A stretch of DNA of 64,000 nucleotides from Mycolicibacterium sp. CBMA 226 (GTDB lineage: Bacteria > Actinomycetota > Actinomycetes > Mycobacteriales > Mycobacteriaceae): contig NZ_VTGY01000007.1 in the NCBI RefSeq assembly GCF_009729075.1, forward strand, positions 1-64,000. Reading direction: 5' to 3'. Positions within the stretch are counted from its first letter, which is position 1, and each line of letters starts with the position of its first letter. The translations under genes were made by a program, and so were the position numbers. This document shows, piece by piece, positions 19,428 to 28,276 of the stretch. The notes beneath the pieces were generated by a model. It did no database searches. It was not told where the DNA came from and was given only the letters and a program-made list of their open reading frames with translations.

Positions 19428-20524
19428 CCGTCGGCCGGGCTGAGCCGGGCTGTCCACTTCTCCTCGATGCGGCCCCACCGCCACACCAGCAGTGCCACCA
19501 CCCAGGTGACGACGAACAGTCCGACTATCGCGAATCCGACGATGTTCAGGTCGATTCCGCCGACCCAGGACCAGACACCGCCGGCCCAGCCGAACTCCTC
19601 GGCCAGCAAGCCCAGCAGCTCGATGGTGCCGATCACCAGTGCCACCATCACCGACAGTCCGGTGATGGTGAGGTTGTAATAGACCTTGCGCACCGGCCGG
19701 GCCAGCGCCCACCCGTACGCGACGTTCATGAATGCGCCGTCGATGGTGTCCAGCAGGCTCATCCCGGCCGCGAACAGCACCGGCAGACAAAGGATGGCGT
19801 ACCACGGCAGTCCGGCCGAGGCCCCGGTGCCGGCCAGCACCAGCAGCGCCACCTCGGTCGCGGTGTCGAAGCCGAGACCGAACAGCATGCCGAGCGGATA
19901 CATCTGCCAGGACCTGCTGATGGCACGGGTGAACCGGCGCAGGATGCGGTTCATCAAGCCGCGATTATTGAGCTGATGTTCGAGCGCGGCCTCGTCGTAC
20001 TCACCGGCGCGCATCCGCCTGAACACCTGCAGGATACCCACCAGCACAACGACATTGATGGCGGCGATCAGGTACAGGAAGAAGCCCGAGACACCGGCGC
20101 CGATCAGCTCGGTGTACCGGTGCAGCGTCGACGAATCGTCCTGCAGCGGACCGACGATCGACGTGATGCCCAGCGATAACAGCAAGGCCAGGCCGAACAC
20201 TATGGTCGAATGCCCAAGGGAGAAGAAGAATCCCACGCCCAGCGGCCGGTTGCCGCGGGCCCGGGGAGCAACGGAAGCATCCGCCATGAGCTTGCGCGTG
20301 GTGTTGTCGATGGCGGCGACGTGGTCGGCGTCGAATGCGTGCCGCAGCCCCAGCGTGTACGCGGTGAGGCCGATCCCGATACCGAGCGCCGTCCCGCCGA
20401 CCGTGTGATGCTCCGGCACGACGACGAGGATCAGTGTCCCCCAGCCGATGACATGCAGGGCGGCGATCACGCCGAACATGGCGGCCAGCCGCCCCCAATC
20501 CTGACCGGACAACGAAAGCCGCAT
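19424..20524 (-). CDS. nicT: NiCoT-family nickel/cobalt transporter
   Basis: This secondary transporter carries Ni2+ and/or Co2+ across the plasma membrane. The 366-residue, eight-helix protein carries the family signature [14 protein letters not shown] (about 61-74) in helix 2 and further signatures in [16 protein letters not shown] and [17 protein letters not shown]. Metal preference cannot be read from the sequence. Cobalt for the nearby corrin genes or nickel for hydrogenase or urease are both possible. It is convergent with mtr and lies 14 bases after the helZ stop. Confidence 0.93.
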   Translation of the reverse strand: MRLSLSGQDWGRLAAMFGVIAALHVIGWGTLILVVVPEHHTVGGTALGIGIGLTAYTLGLRHAFDADHVAAIDNTTRKLMADASVAPRARGNRPLGVGFFFSLGHSTIVFGLALLLSLGITSIVGPLQDDSSTLHRYTELIGAGVSGFFLYLIAAINVVVLVGILQVFRRMRAGEYDEAALEHQLNNRGLMNRILRRFTRAISRSWQMYPLGMLFGLGFDTATEVALLVLAGTGASAGLPWYAILCLPVLFAAGMSLLDTIDGAFMNVAYGWALARPVRKVYYNLTITGLSVMVALVIGTIELLGLLAEEFGWAGGVWSWVGGIDLNIVGFAIVGLFVVTWVVALLVWRWGRIEEKWTARLSPADG

Positions 20525-20538
20525 CGGGACAGTCTCCC

Positions 20539-23500
20539 TCAGCCCAGCAGTTCGCGAATGTCGGAGGCGGTGATCGCGGTGCCGAACATGTCACCGTCGT
20601 CGATCACGGCGGTGAACAGCGCTCTTTTGCGCTCCTGCAGCGCGATCACCTTCTCCTCGATGGTGTTTTCCGATACCAGCCGATACACGTTCACCGGGCG
20701 CTGCTGACCGATGCGATGTGCCCGGTCGACGGCCTGCGCTTCGGCGGCGGGGCTCCACCACGGGTCACAGAGGAAGCAGTAGTCGGCGGCGGTGAGGTTC
20801 AGCCCGAAGCCGCCGGCCTTGAGGCTGATGAGGAACACCTTGGTGCGGCCTGCGCTGAAATCGTCGATGGCCTGCGCCCGGCCCCGTGCGTCCACCGACC
20901 CGTCCAGGTAGCTGTACTCGATCCCGGCGGCATCCAGCCGGTCCCGCAGAATCGCCAGAAAACCGGTGAACTGGCTGAAAACCAGCGCGCTGTGGTCCTC
21001 GGCGACCAGCTGGTCCAGTTGTTCGATCAGGAAGTCCACCTTGGTGGATCCGGCGTCCATCAGCTCGGGATCGACCAGCCCGGGGTGCAGGCTGAGCTGC
21101 CGCAGCAGCGTGAGCGACCGGAAGATCTGAAAGCGGTTCTTTTCCCACTCCCCCAGCAGGCCGAGTACCTTCTGCCGCTCCCGCGCCAGGCGCGTGTCGT
21201 AGATCTTGCGATGCTTGGCCGACAGTTCGATGGCCAGCACCTGTTCCTGCTTGGGCGGCAGTTCCTTGACCACCTGATCCTTGGTGCGGCGCAACAACAC
21301 CGGCTTGATCCGCCGCCGAAGCAGCGCCAGGCGGCCCGGTTCGCCATCGGACTCGATGGGCTTGCGGAAGTAGCGCTCGAAAACCTTGGGGCTGGGGAAC
21401 AGGCCCGGCACCGTGATCGACAACAACGACCACAGCTCCATCAGGTTGTTCTCCATCGGGGTGCCGGTGATGGCCAGTTTGAACGGCGCATCGAGGCGAC
21501 GCGCGCACTGGTGCGTCTTGCTGTGATGGTTCTTGACGAATTGCGCCTCGTCGAGAATCATTCCGGCCCAGGCAATTTCCCGGTATCTGTCGTTGTCGAT
21601 ACGTAGCAGCGTGTAGGTCGTGACGACGATGTCGGCCGCGGCAACCTGCTCGGCGATGGGCACCGCGCCGCGGGCTTCGGTGCTCGATACGACGACGGTG
21701 GTCAGGCCGGGCGCGAACTTCGCGCATTCCGCGGCCCAGTTGGAGGCCACGCTGGTCGGCGCCACCACCAGGAACTTGCCGGCGCCCTGCGCGACGGCGC
21801 GGCTGATCAGCGCCAGGGTCTGGACGGTCTTGCCCAGCCCCATGTCGTCGCCGAGCACACCGCCGAGCCCGTTGTCCCACAGGAACGACAGCCAATTGAG
21901 GCCGTCTCGCTGATAGTCGCGCAGTTCGGCCTGCAGTCCTGCCGGCGCCGCCACGGGAACCGGCGGTTGCGCCGCGGCCAGCCGGCCCATGTTGTCCCGC
22001 CATTGCGCGAGTTCACGGTCGACGACGCCGAGCCCCAACAGCTCGTCCCACAACGTCGCGTTCAGCGACGCCGCGTTCACCCGGTCCCCGTCGAGCTCGC
22101 CCAGCGCCTGGGCTTCTTCGATCAGGGCCCGTAGCGTCAGCAGTTCGGGCGTGTCGAGCCGGAAGTACACTCCGTTGGAGAGCAGCATATGTGTTGCGCC
22201 CAAAGCCAATTCGGCGATGACGGTCGACAGCGCCACCGGGTGTCCGTCGACGTCGATGGTGATGTGCAGGTCGAACCAGTCCTGCGCCGGTGCCTCGTCG
22301 GACGACGCGGTGCCGAACCCCAGTTGCGCACCGGCGACCGAGCGCCGGAATGCCGCGGCCCGCTCATCGATTTCGACGATCAGCTGCTCATACCCGGCGA
22401 GCTGCGGCAGCACCTCGTGGCACAGCACCGCGACCTGGGCCAGGGACAGCCGGCGCGACAGCAGCAGCGAGGCCAGCGGGTTGTCCGCTGCGGACAGCCC
22501 CGACACCGCTTCCAGCGCCGGCGCCACCGCCCGCCACATCGCATCCTCGGCCGCGTTGTCGCGGATACCGCTCGTACGCGTGACGCCGACCGCGTCGAAC
22601 TCCTGACGCTGCCCGTTGACCTCGTACCGGGTGCGCCACTGCACGTGGCCGTCGACGTCAGCGGCCGTGATGCGCAGGACCGGCAGCGGCCCGACGATGT
22701 CCGGTTCGGCGAACAGCCCCTCCACCATGTCGACGGCCACCGTCCGGCGCAGCCGCGGCAGCACGTCCGCCGCGAACTCGGACAGTGCCTCTGGCGGAAT
22801 CTGCACTTTCTCGTCATTGGCGATCAGCTTGAGCAGCGTGGGGCCGGGTACCGGCGCGAAAGCCCCGAGATGCAGTATGCCGTCCACCACTTGGTGGATG
22901 CCGTGCGGTGTCGGGGCACCCACCAGCCCGACGCCTTCCGGCGCCCGCGGTTCACCGTCGACGACGAGCACCGTCGACATCTGCGCGCCGCCGGTGTCAG
23001 AGACGGTGAAATCCAGCCGCAACTGGACGTCCTTGGCGAGTTCCACCGCCCGGATCCCCGGACCGGGAACCAGGGTGACGCCGGCTTCGACCGCCAGGTC
23101 CAGATCAGTCCAAAAGCTGTGCCCGACAGCGGAAAGCACCAACTGGTCACTGCTGTACGCATAGTAGCCGGGCACGGCGAGCACGAGCGCTCGCAGCGCG
23201 CCGTACTGGTCCCGGTCGAACTCACGCGGGTCGGCCGAGTCGAACAGGCGCCGCCAGTTGATCCCGCTCTTGATCCAGGTCCCCCGCTTGCCGAGCGTCA
23301 GTGTCCGCAACGTCGCGATGGGCGTCGTGTGGTACCGACCAGCCGGCAGCATGCCGAACTCCAGGGCCAGCGGCTTGCCGCCGGTTTCGGCGTCGGTGTC
23401 GGTCATCTCGTCCAGCAGCGAACCCAACACCACCTGCCAACGTTGCGGGGCCGCCCGGTCGGGCGCGCTCGGGATCGCCGCCAGCAGCAGCGCGACGGCG

Positions 23501-23775
23501 TGCTTGCAGTAGCGCCCCACCGGGCAGGTGCAGACCGTGTAGTCGATCTCCAGGCCGGTGCGGGGACCCGACAACGCCACCTCGACGTCGTAGTACTCGG
23601 ATTTCGAACCCAGGCAGGAGCCGATGAGCGTCCCGTCGAGCGGGTCGTAATTGGCCGCCGCCACCCGCCCCTGGCTCGCATAGGTCTCGCCGCGGGCCAG
23701 CGTCATGGCGTTGAAGGCACGAAGCAACTCATGCGGCGCGAGCGCTAGCCCGGCCGTCGAGTCCATGCCTTCCAT
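20539..23775 (-). CDS. helZ: SNF2-family helicase with SWIM zinc finger (HelZ-like)
   Basis: This is a DNA-stimulated ATPase of the SWI2/SNF2 superfamily, about 1078 residues. The N-terminal SWIM zinc finger is CTC-x5-CKH (Cys82, Cys84, Cys90, His92). The helicase core begins at about residue 610, with QRDGLNWLSFLWDNGLGG, Walker A DDMGLGKTVQTLALI and DEAQ box ILDEAQFVKNHHSK. Its C-terminal lobe has FSQFTGFLAILRDRL, LKAGGFGLNLTAADYC and QAVDRAHRIGQ. The long middle region (100-600) is specific to this bacterial group. I placed the start at ATG 23775; ATG 23766 is possible. The M. tuberculosis counterpart is Rv2101, located elsewhere on that chromosome. Confidence 0.93.
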   Translation of the reverse strand: MEGMDSTAGLALAPHELLRAFNAMTLARGETYASQGRVAAANYDPLDGTLIGSCLGSKSEYYDVEVALSGPRTGLEIDYTVCTCPVGRYCKHAVALLLAAIPSAPDRAAPQRWQVVLGSLLDEMTDTDAETGGKPLALEFGMLPAGRYHTTPIATLRTLTLGKRGTWIKSGINWRRLFDSADPREFDRDQYGALRALVLAVPGYYAYSSDQLVLSAVGHSFWTDLDLAVEAGVTLVPGPGIRAVELAKDVQLRLDFTVSDTGGAQMSTVLVVDGEPRAPEGVGLVGAPTPHGIHQVVDGILHLGAFAPVPGPTLLKLIANDEKVQIPPEALSEFAADVLPRLRRTVAVDMVEGLFAEPDIVGPLPVLRITAADVDGHVQWRTRYEVNGQRQEFDAVGVTRTSGIRDNAAEDAMWRAVAPALEAVSGLSAADNPLASLLLSRRLSLAQVAVLCHEVLPQLAGYEQLIVEIDERAAAFRRSVAGAQLGFGTASSDEAPAQDWFDLHITIDVDGHPVALSTVIAELALGATHMLLSNGVYFRLDTPELLTLRALIEEAQALGELDGDRVNAASLNATLWDELLGLGVVDRELAQWRDNMGRLAAAQPPVPVAAPAGLQAELRDYQRDGLNWLSFLWDNGLGGVLGDDMGLGKTVQTLALISRAVAQGAGKFLVVAPTSVASNWAAECAKFAPGLTTVVVSSTEARGAVPIAEQVAAADIVVTTYTLLRIDNDRYREIAWAGMILDEAQFVKNHHSKTHQCARRLDAPFKLAITGTPMENNLMELWSLLSITVPGLFPSPKVFERYFRKPIESDGEPGRLALLRRRIKPVLLRRTKDQVVKELPPKQEQVLAIELSAKHRKIYDTRLARERQKVLGLLGEWEKNRFQIFRSLTLLRQLSLHPGLVDPELMDAGSTKVDFLIEQLDQLVAEDHSALVFSQFTGFLAILRDRLDAAGIEYSYLDGSVDARGRAQAIDDFSAGRTKVFLISLKAGGFGLNLTAADYCFLCDPWWSPAAEAQAVDRAHRIGQQRPVNVYRLVSENTIEEKVIALQERKRALFTAVIDDGDMFGTAITASDIRELLG

Positions 23776-23830
23776 GTCGTCACGATAACGGCCGGGACCG
23801 ACACAACGCTCTCCCGTCGTTTCGCCGGGC

Positions 23831-24376
23831 TTACCAGGTGCTGCTGCGCAGCACGATCTCGTTCGCCACCTGCGCGGTGAACTCGTCGGCGCTGCGCCGG
23901 CCCACCAGCTCGGACAACCGGAATTCGCCATAGATGAAGCGTTGTCCGGCTTGTGCCCTCGCCCGGGCCTCGGCGCTGGTGACCACGACCGTGGTGTTGA
24001 TCTCCACCGGCGGGCAGCCGTCGCCCGACTCCCCGTCGGCTCGCGGATGGCTGCCGTCGATGGCCACCAGGGCGGTGAACCGGTCCAGCCGGGTGGCCGC
24101 GAGGCGCCACGCCAGCTCGCCCGCGCCGCCGTCAGCGAACAGCAGTGCCCACCGCACCCCGAGCGTATCCAGAATGCCGACAACCGAATTCACGGTCAGC
24201 CGGTCATCGGCCTCGATCGACACCGTGCGCAGCGACGCGGTGTGCAGCAGCTCGCACAGCGAGCCATGGCCGGGCTTCGCCTGTTTCGTCACGAGCATGA
24301 CGACCGTCGTGGCGTCGTCGGGGCCAGACACGTCGACGGTGGCGCCGAAACCGTCGACGGTCGGGATGATTGGCAT
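23831..24376 (-). CDS. Alpha/beta-hydrolase-like protein lacking a Ser nucleophile (Rv2102-like)
   Basis: This 181-residue protein looks like a small alpha/beta-hydrolase. VVMLVTKQAKPGHGS is in the first-strand position, LDTLGVRWALLFADGGAGELAWRLAA at the elbow, and TALVAIDGSHP follows. At the elbow the usual G-x-S-x-G is replaced by ADGGAG, so the nucleophilic Ser is absent and catalysis of the usual kind is unlikely. It lies 55 bases upstream of helZ on the same strand. A similar gene accompanies helZ in M. tuberculosis, which suggests a functional tie. Function unknown. Confidence 0.7.
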   Translation of the reverse strand: MPIIPTVDGFGATVDVSGPDDATTVVMLVTKQAKPGHGSLCELLHTASLRTVSIEADDRLTVNSVVGILDTLGVRWALLFADGGAGELAWRLAATRLDRFTALVAIDGSHPRADGESGDGCPPVEINTTVVVTSAEARARAQAGQRFIYGEFRLSELVGRRSADEFTAQVANEIVLRSSTW

Positions 24377-24419
24377 GACGCCACCGTAGCGAACGCCGCC
24401 GGGACGCAGGTGCCGATCG

Positions 24420-24782
24420 TCAGCAGCCGCCGCCACCGCAGCCCCCACCTCCACAACCACCGCCGCCACAGCCCCCACCACCGCCGCAACCACTGTGGCC
24501 GCCATGTCCGCCGTGCCCACTGTGTCCACTGTGTCCGCCGTCCCCGGCCGCGCCGGCGCTCCAGCCACCGTCGGTGCCTGAGCCCACGACATATCCGGTG
24601 CCGCCGGCCCCGATCGACCGGCGCCGGCCCGGTGGGCGGCGAACCGGTCGTCGGCCCAAGAGGATCATCGCCCCCACGATGAACCCGACTGCCCCCAACG
24701 ACGCGACCGCAGCCGGCCACGACGAGTCGTCGCCGGCGGCAGCACCCAACTCGGCCACGTTGACCACGAGTACGGCGTTCAC
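24420..24782 (-). CDS. Single-pass membrane protein with His-x-Gly and Cys-Gly4 repeat tail
   Basis: This 120-residue protein has one hydrophobic segment (about 22-43, PAAVASLGAVGFIVGAMILL), then a basic Arg/Pro stretch and a Gly-rich linker. The remarkable tail has five His at residues 84, 87, 90, 93 and 96 (H-x-G period of three), followed by five Cys at 99, 105, 110, 115 and 120 (mostly C-G-G-G-G, period five). The last residue is Cys. The start is GTG 24782, with GGAG about eight bases upstream. The spacing suggests metal binding or thiol modification, but I recognise no family. It lies 23 bases after the small exported protein. Confidence 0.7.
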   Translation of the reverse strand: MNAVLVVNVAELGAAAGDDSSWPAAVASLGAVGFIVGAMILLGRRPVRRPPGRRRSIGAGGTGYVVGSGTDGGWSAGAAGDGGHSGHSGHGGHGGHSGCGGGGGCGGGGCGGGGCGGGGC

Positions 24783-24805
24783 GGGATTCTCCGTCCGCTC
24801 GTCGC

Positions 24806-25063
24806 TCAGGCCGCCGGCCGCGCGCCCAGGTCCCGGTAGTCCCGGCCGACCGGGACCGGTGCCCCGTGGCGGTGCTGCCCGCCCTGGCACATCGTGTTCG
24901 CCAGCACTGCCACGTCGCAGGAATGGCCGGCCAGCGCCACGGCAACCGGCGCCGGCTTGAATTCAGTTGCGCGCCAAACGGATCCGAGAGGACCGAGCGC
25001 GACCACAGCGGCGGTTACTACGGAGACCGTCGCCCGGGCGAAGTAGGTGTTCGGGTACATCAT
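24806..25063 (-). CDS. Small exported hypothetical protein
   Basis: This 85-residue protein has an N-terminal hydrophobic stretch (FARATVSVVTAAVVALGPLG, about 8-27) that looks like a signal peptide or anchor. The short mature part has one Cys pair (SCDVAVLANTMC) followed by a His/Gln/Gly patch (QGGQHRHG). The start is ATG 25063 with a near-perfect GAGGAGG ribosome-binding site, which supports it as a real gene. It is divergent from the response-regulator gene and 23 bases upstream of the His/Cys-tail gene. No family recognised. Confidence 0.6.
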   Translation of the reverse strand: MMYPNTYFARATVSVVTAAVVALGPLGSVWRATEFKPAPVAVALAGHSCDVAVLANTMCQGGQHRHGAPVPVGRDYRDLGARPAA

Positions 25064-25214
25064 GACCTCCTCATGTCTGTTGATGAGCACATGTTTTCCC
25101 TGCGTTGAGCGGACCGGAATAGCGCACGCCCCGCGGCGGGGTTTTCCTCGCACGTTCCTCAGATTCACCCCGAAATGCCAGGTCCACGGCCCCTCGCGAC
25201 CTACCATCGGGCCC

Positions 25215-25874
25215 ATGCGCGTGCTGCTCGTCGAGGACGACCAGGGTGTCGCCGCTGCACTCGTCGAGCTCCTGGAACAGACCGGCCTGACCGTCATCCA
25301 CACGACGCGCGGCGACGACGCGCTCAATCGCGTCAAGGGTTGTGACCTGGTGCTGCTGGATTTGGGCCTGCCCGACATGGACGGCCTGGACGTGCTGCGC
25401 ACGCTGCGGCGGGCGTCGACCGCTCCGGTGATCATCATGACCGCGCGCGACAGCGACGGCTCGGTGGTGCTGGGGCTCCGCGCCGGAGCCGACGACTACC
25501 TGGTCAAGCCGGTCCGCAAGACGGTGCTGCTGGCGCGGATCGAGGCTGTCATGCGGCGGGTGCAACGCGGCGCCGGTCCCGTCGCGCACCCGCCCGTCGT
25601 GGCCGGGCCGGTGACGATCCACCGGGACCGTCACGAAGTCAGCATCGATGGCCAGGTGCAGCCCATGACCAAGACGGAGTACCAGATTCTGGCCACCCTG
25701 GCGGCCCGGCAGGGTGAGGCGGTCAGCCGCGAAGAGGTCATGCTCGAATGCTGGGGCACCGCCGTGGTGGGGCGGTCCCGCTCCCTGGACTTCTTCGTCG
25801 GGCAGATTCGGGCCAAGTTGACCGGAATACCGCTGCACACCGTGCGCGGCTTCGGTTACCGGCTGGATCACTGA
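25215..25874 (+). CDS. OmpR-family response regulator
   Basis: This is a 219-residue two-component DNA-binding regulator. The receiver domain has acidic residues Glu7/Asp8, phospho-acceptor Asp49 in LVLLDLGLPDMDG, the Thr of IIMTARD and Lys98 in YLVKPV. The winged-helix effector domain fills about 125-219 (MTKTEYQILATLAARQGEAVSREEV and HTVRGFGYRL). I start it at ATG 25215, where the receiver fold begins, although the frame is open upstream. The histidine kinase follows after a single base. Confidence 0.95.
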   Translation: MRVLLVEDDQGVAAALVELLEQTGLTVIHTTRGDDALNRVKGCDLVLLDLGLPDMDGLDVLRTLRRASTAPVIIMTARDSDGSVVLGLRAGADDYLVKPVRKTVLLARIEAVMRRVQRGAGPVAHPPVVAGPVTIHRDRHEVSIDGQVQPMTKTEYQILATLAARQGEAVSREEVMLECWGTAVVGRSRSLDFFVGQIRAKLTGIPLHTVRGFGYRLDH

Positions 25875-25875
25875 C

Positions 25876-27249
25876 GTGGGGCTGCGGGTCCGTGCGTTGC
25901 TCATGACGCTGCTGCTCATCTCGACGGCAGCGCTGGCGATCCCGCTGGCGCTCAGCCTGGCCGATCGCCGCACGAATGCCCTGCACACCGAGCGCGAGCG
26001 GCAACTGGCGACGCTGGCCGACATCGCCTCCACCTCAGGTGCACCCGACACCGAGCTGGTCGACCGTTACCACCAGGTGTACCGGGAAGGCGCGTTGATC
26101 ATCGACGCAGACGGCCGCACGCTGGCCGCCGGCGGGCTGTCTGTCGGCGATCCGGGGGTGACAATGGCCGCCGAGCGGGCGTTGTCCGACGCCCCCGCCG
26201 CGCCCCACCCCCGGATCATGCCGTGGGACCGCCGACCGATGTTGGTGGCCAAGGGAATTCGGCGCAACGGCGAGCTGATCGGTGCGGTGGTACTGAACGT
26301 CGACCCTGCCACCGCCGCACACGACATCGCCGTGGCCTGGCTCTGGATCGCAGCGGGCTGCGTCGTGCTGCTCGGGTTGGCGTTCGTCGTCGCGCAGAGC
26401 CTGACGCGGTGGGTGTTGCGGCCGCTGATCGGCCTCGAGCGCGCGGTGGAGGACATGGCCGGCGGCATCGCCGGGCAGCCGGCTCATGTGTCAGGACCGC
26501 CCGAGCTGCGGCGATTCACGTCCGCCTTCAATGCGATGTCGCAAGCGGTGCACGCATCGCTCGACCACCAGCGCCGGCTCATCGCCGACGCCTCGCATCA
26601 GTTGCGCAACCCGCTGGCCGCCATCCGGCTGCGCGCCGACACCCTCGAGGACCATGTCGCCGAATCGGGACGCCCGACGTACGACTCGATGAGTGCCGAA
26701 CTCGACCGGCTGGAGAACCTGCTCGCCCAGCTGCTGCGGTTGGCCCGCGCTGAGCAGGCCAGCCACAGTCACCGGTCCGGACTGGCCGCGGCACTTCAGG
26801 ATTCGACGGACTTGACCAGTGTTTCCGAGCAGCGAGTGACCTTTTGGCAGACCACGGCCGACCAGAACGGCCAGCAGCTTCGCTTCCAGACCGCCCACCC
26901 CACCCTGGCCGTCCAGATGCCGAGGCACGACGTAGAGCAACTCCTGGACATCGCGTTGGACAACGCGGTGCGCTACGCCGGCGCCGGCGCCACCGTCACC
27001 GTGTCGACGATCCCCACAGAGAGCGGCGTCGACGTCGTCGTCAGCGACGACGGCCCGGGCCTGCCCGCCGACACCATCAGCCAGGCCGCGACCCGCTTCT
27101 GGCGCGGGCACACCGACAGGCAGGGCACCGGACTCGGGCTCGCCATCGCCACCGAGATCGCCGCCGCGCATGGCGGATCGGCGTCGGTCGCCCCGGCACC
27201 CGAAGGCGGACTCGCGGTCCGCTACCACCTACCGGCGAGCGCACCATGA
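25876..27249 (+). CDS. Sensor histidine kinase
   Basis: This 457-residue membrane sensor is the partner of the upstream regulator. Transmembrane segment 1 is at about 7-28, an extracytoplasmic sensor region at about 30-150, segment 2 at about 152-174, then HAMP. The HisKA domain has DASHQLRNPLAAIR with phospho-acceptor His241. The ATPase domain has an N box (DIALDNAVRYAG) and a G box (VVSDDGPGLP, then GTGLGLAIATEIAAAHGG). The layout resembles TctE-type kinases that sense carboxylates through a periplasmic partner. The GTG start follows the regulator stop by one base, and the stop overlaps the next ATG by 4 bases. Confidence 0.93.
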   Translation: MGLRVRALLMTLLLISTAALAIPLALSLADRRTNALHTERERQLATLADIASTSGAPDTELVDRYHQVYREGALIIDADGRTLAAGGLSVGDPGVTMAAERALSDAPAAPHPRIMPWDRRPMLVAKGIRRNGELIGAVVLNVDPATAAHDIAVAWLWIAAGCVVLLGLAFVVAQSLTRWVLRPLIGLERAVEDMAGGIAGQPAHVSGPPELRRFTSAFNAMSQAVHASLDHQRRLIADASHQLRNPLAAIRLRADTLEDHVAESGRPTYDSMSAELDRLENLLAQLLRLARAEQASHSHRSGLAAALQDSTDLTSVSEQRVTFWQTTADQNGQQLRFQTAHPTLAVQMPRHDVEQLLDIALDNAVRYAGAGATVTVSTIPTESGVDVVVSDDGPGLPADTISQAATRFWRGHTDRQGTGLGLAIATEIAAAHGGSASVAPAPEGGLAVRYHLPASAP

Positions 27250-28172
27250 CACTGACGAGGCGTGCGTTCCTCGCATCGACGGCCGCCGTCGTCGCAGGCT
27301 GCCTGCCGAACAGCACACAGGGCAGCCTCCGCCTGGCCGCGGGCGACCCCGGCGGCCTGTACCTGGCGGTGTGTGAGATCTTCGCCCAGCAGCTGCGCGC
27401 CCGCGCCCCCGGCATCACCGTGACCGTGGTGCCCACCGCCGGCAGCGTCGACAATCTCACCCTCTTGCGCTCTGGTGAGGCCGACATGGCACTGGCCCAG
27501 GCCGACGTCGTCGACCAAAAGCTGCGAACCGGGCCGGCGGCCGGCGACCCACTGGCCGTGGCCCGGGTCTACGAGAACTATGTGCAGCTGGTAGTACCTG
27601 CCGACTCCGCCATCAGGCAGGTGAACGACCTTGCGGGGCTGAAGGTTTCAACTGGACCGTCCGGTTCCGGTGTCGCGGCCGTCACCACGGTACTGTTCGC
27701 CGCGGCGAACCTGACCGATCGGGTCCTCAGGGTCGACCTGCGCCTGAACGACGCCGTCGCCGCACTCGGCACCCGCAGCATCGACGCCCTCGTCTGGTCC
27801 GGCGGAATTCCGACGCCGGCCATCGCCGAACTGAGCACGAGGCTGCCGCTGCGCATCATCGATCTCACGCCGTGGGTCGCGCCCATGACCGAACTGGCGT
27901 CCTACCCGTACCTACTGTTGCGCGCACCCGCGGGTCCGTACGTACCGAGCGGCTTGTACACGATCGGATCCCCCGATCTGCTGATGTGCCGGCCCGGGCT
28001 GGCGAACTCACTGGTGGCCACTGCCGTCGAGGTATTGGCAACGGATGCAACGCAACTCATGCCACCAGAAGTGCGCGGCCTGCAATATCTGCAACCACCG
28101 TCCATGATCCAGACGGGCCGAATCCCGTTGCACCCCGGCGCCATCGAGGCCTACCGCGCGCTCCACGGCTGA
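27246..28172 (+). CDS. TAXI-family solute-binding lipoprotein, probable co-sensor
   Basis: This 308-residue protein is of the TAXI type, normally the receptor of TRAP transporters. It begins TRRAFLASTAAVVAGC, a twin-arginine-like signal with lipobox Cys19, so it is predicted to be an outward-facing lipoprotein. The binding fold shows LRLAAGDPGGLYLAVCEIFAQQL, VVPTAGSVDNLTLLRSGEADMALAQADV and VSTGPSGSGVAAVTTVLF, typical of TAXI proteins. No TRAP membrane subunits are in the window. Its ATG overlaps the kinase stop, so ligand presentation to the kinase is the more likely role (inference). Confidence 0.85.
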   Translation: MTLTRRAFLASTAAVVAGCLPNSTQGSLRLAAGDPGGLYLAVCEIFAQQLRARAPGITVTVVPTAGSVDNLTLLRSGEADMALAQADVVDQKLRTGPAAGDPLAVARVYENYVQLVVPADSAIRQVNDLAGLKVSTGPSGSGVAAVTTVLFAAANLTDRVLRVDLRLNDAVAALGTRSIDALVWSGGIPTPAIAELSTRLPLRIIDLTPWVAPMTELASYPYLLLRAPAGPYVPSGLYTIGSPDLLMCRPGLANSLVATAVEVLATDATQLMPPEVRGLQYLQPPSMIQTGRIPLHPGAIEAYRALHG

Positions 28173-28276
28173 AAGCGGACCGAAACTTCGCCGAAACCAT
28201 GGCGTCGGTTGGCCAGCGCGAAACCCGGCCGCACCCTATTGTTCTTCAACATCCGGGGGTGCCTAAGGAGGTCGCA

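Noticed and set aside
22189..23748. Long plus-strand frame opposite helZ
   Set aside because: Shadow of the helicase gene; composition unlike real proteins of the window.
24420..25063. Bufferin or other RiPP cluster because of the Cys/Gly tail and the small exported protein
   Set aside because: No DUF692-type or other peptide-modifying enzyme is within reach; the next genes are a two-component system and helZ.
27246..28172. A complete TRAP transporter
   Set aside because: Only the TAXI binding protein is present; no DctQ/DctM-like membrane subunits flank it.
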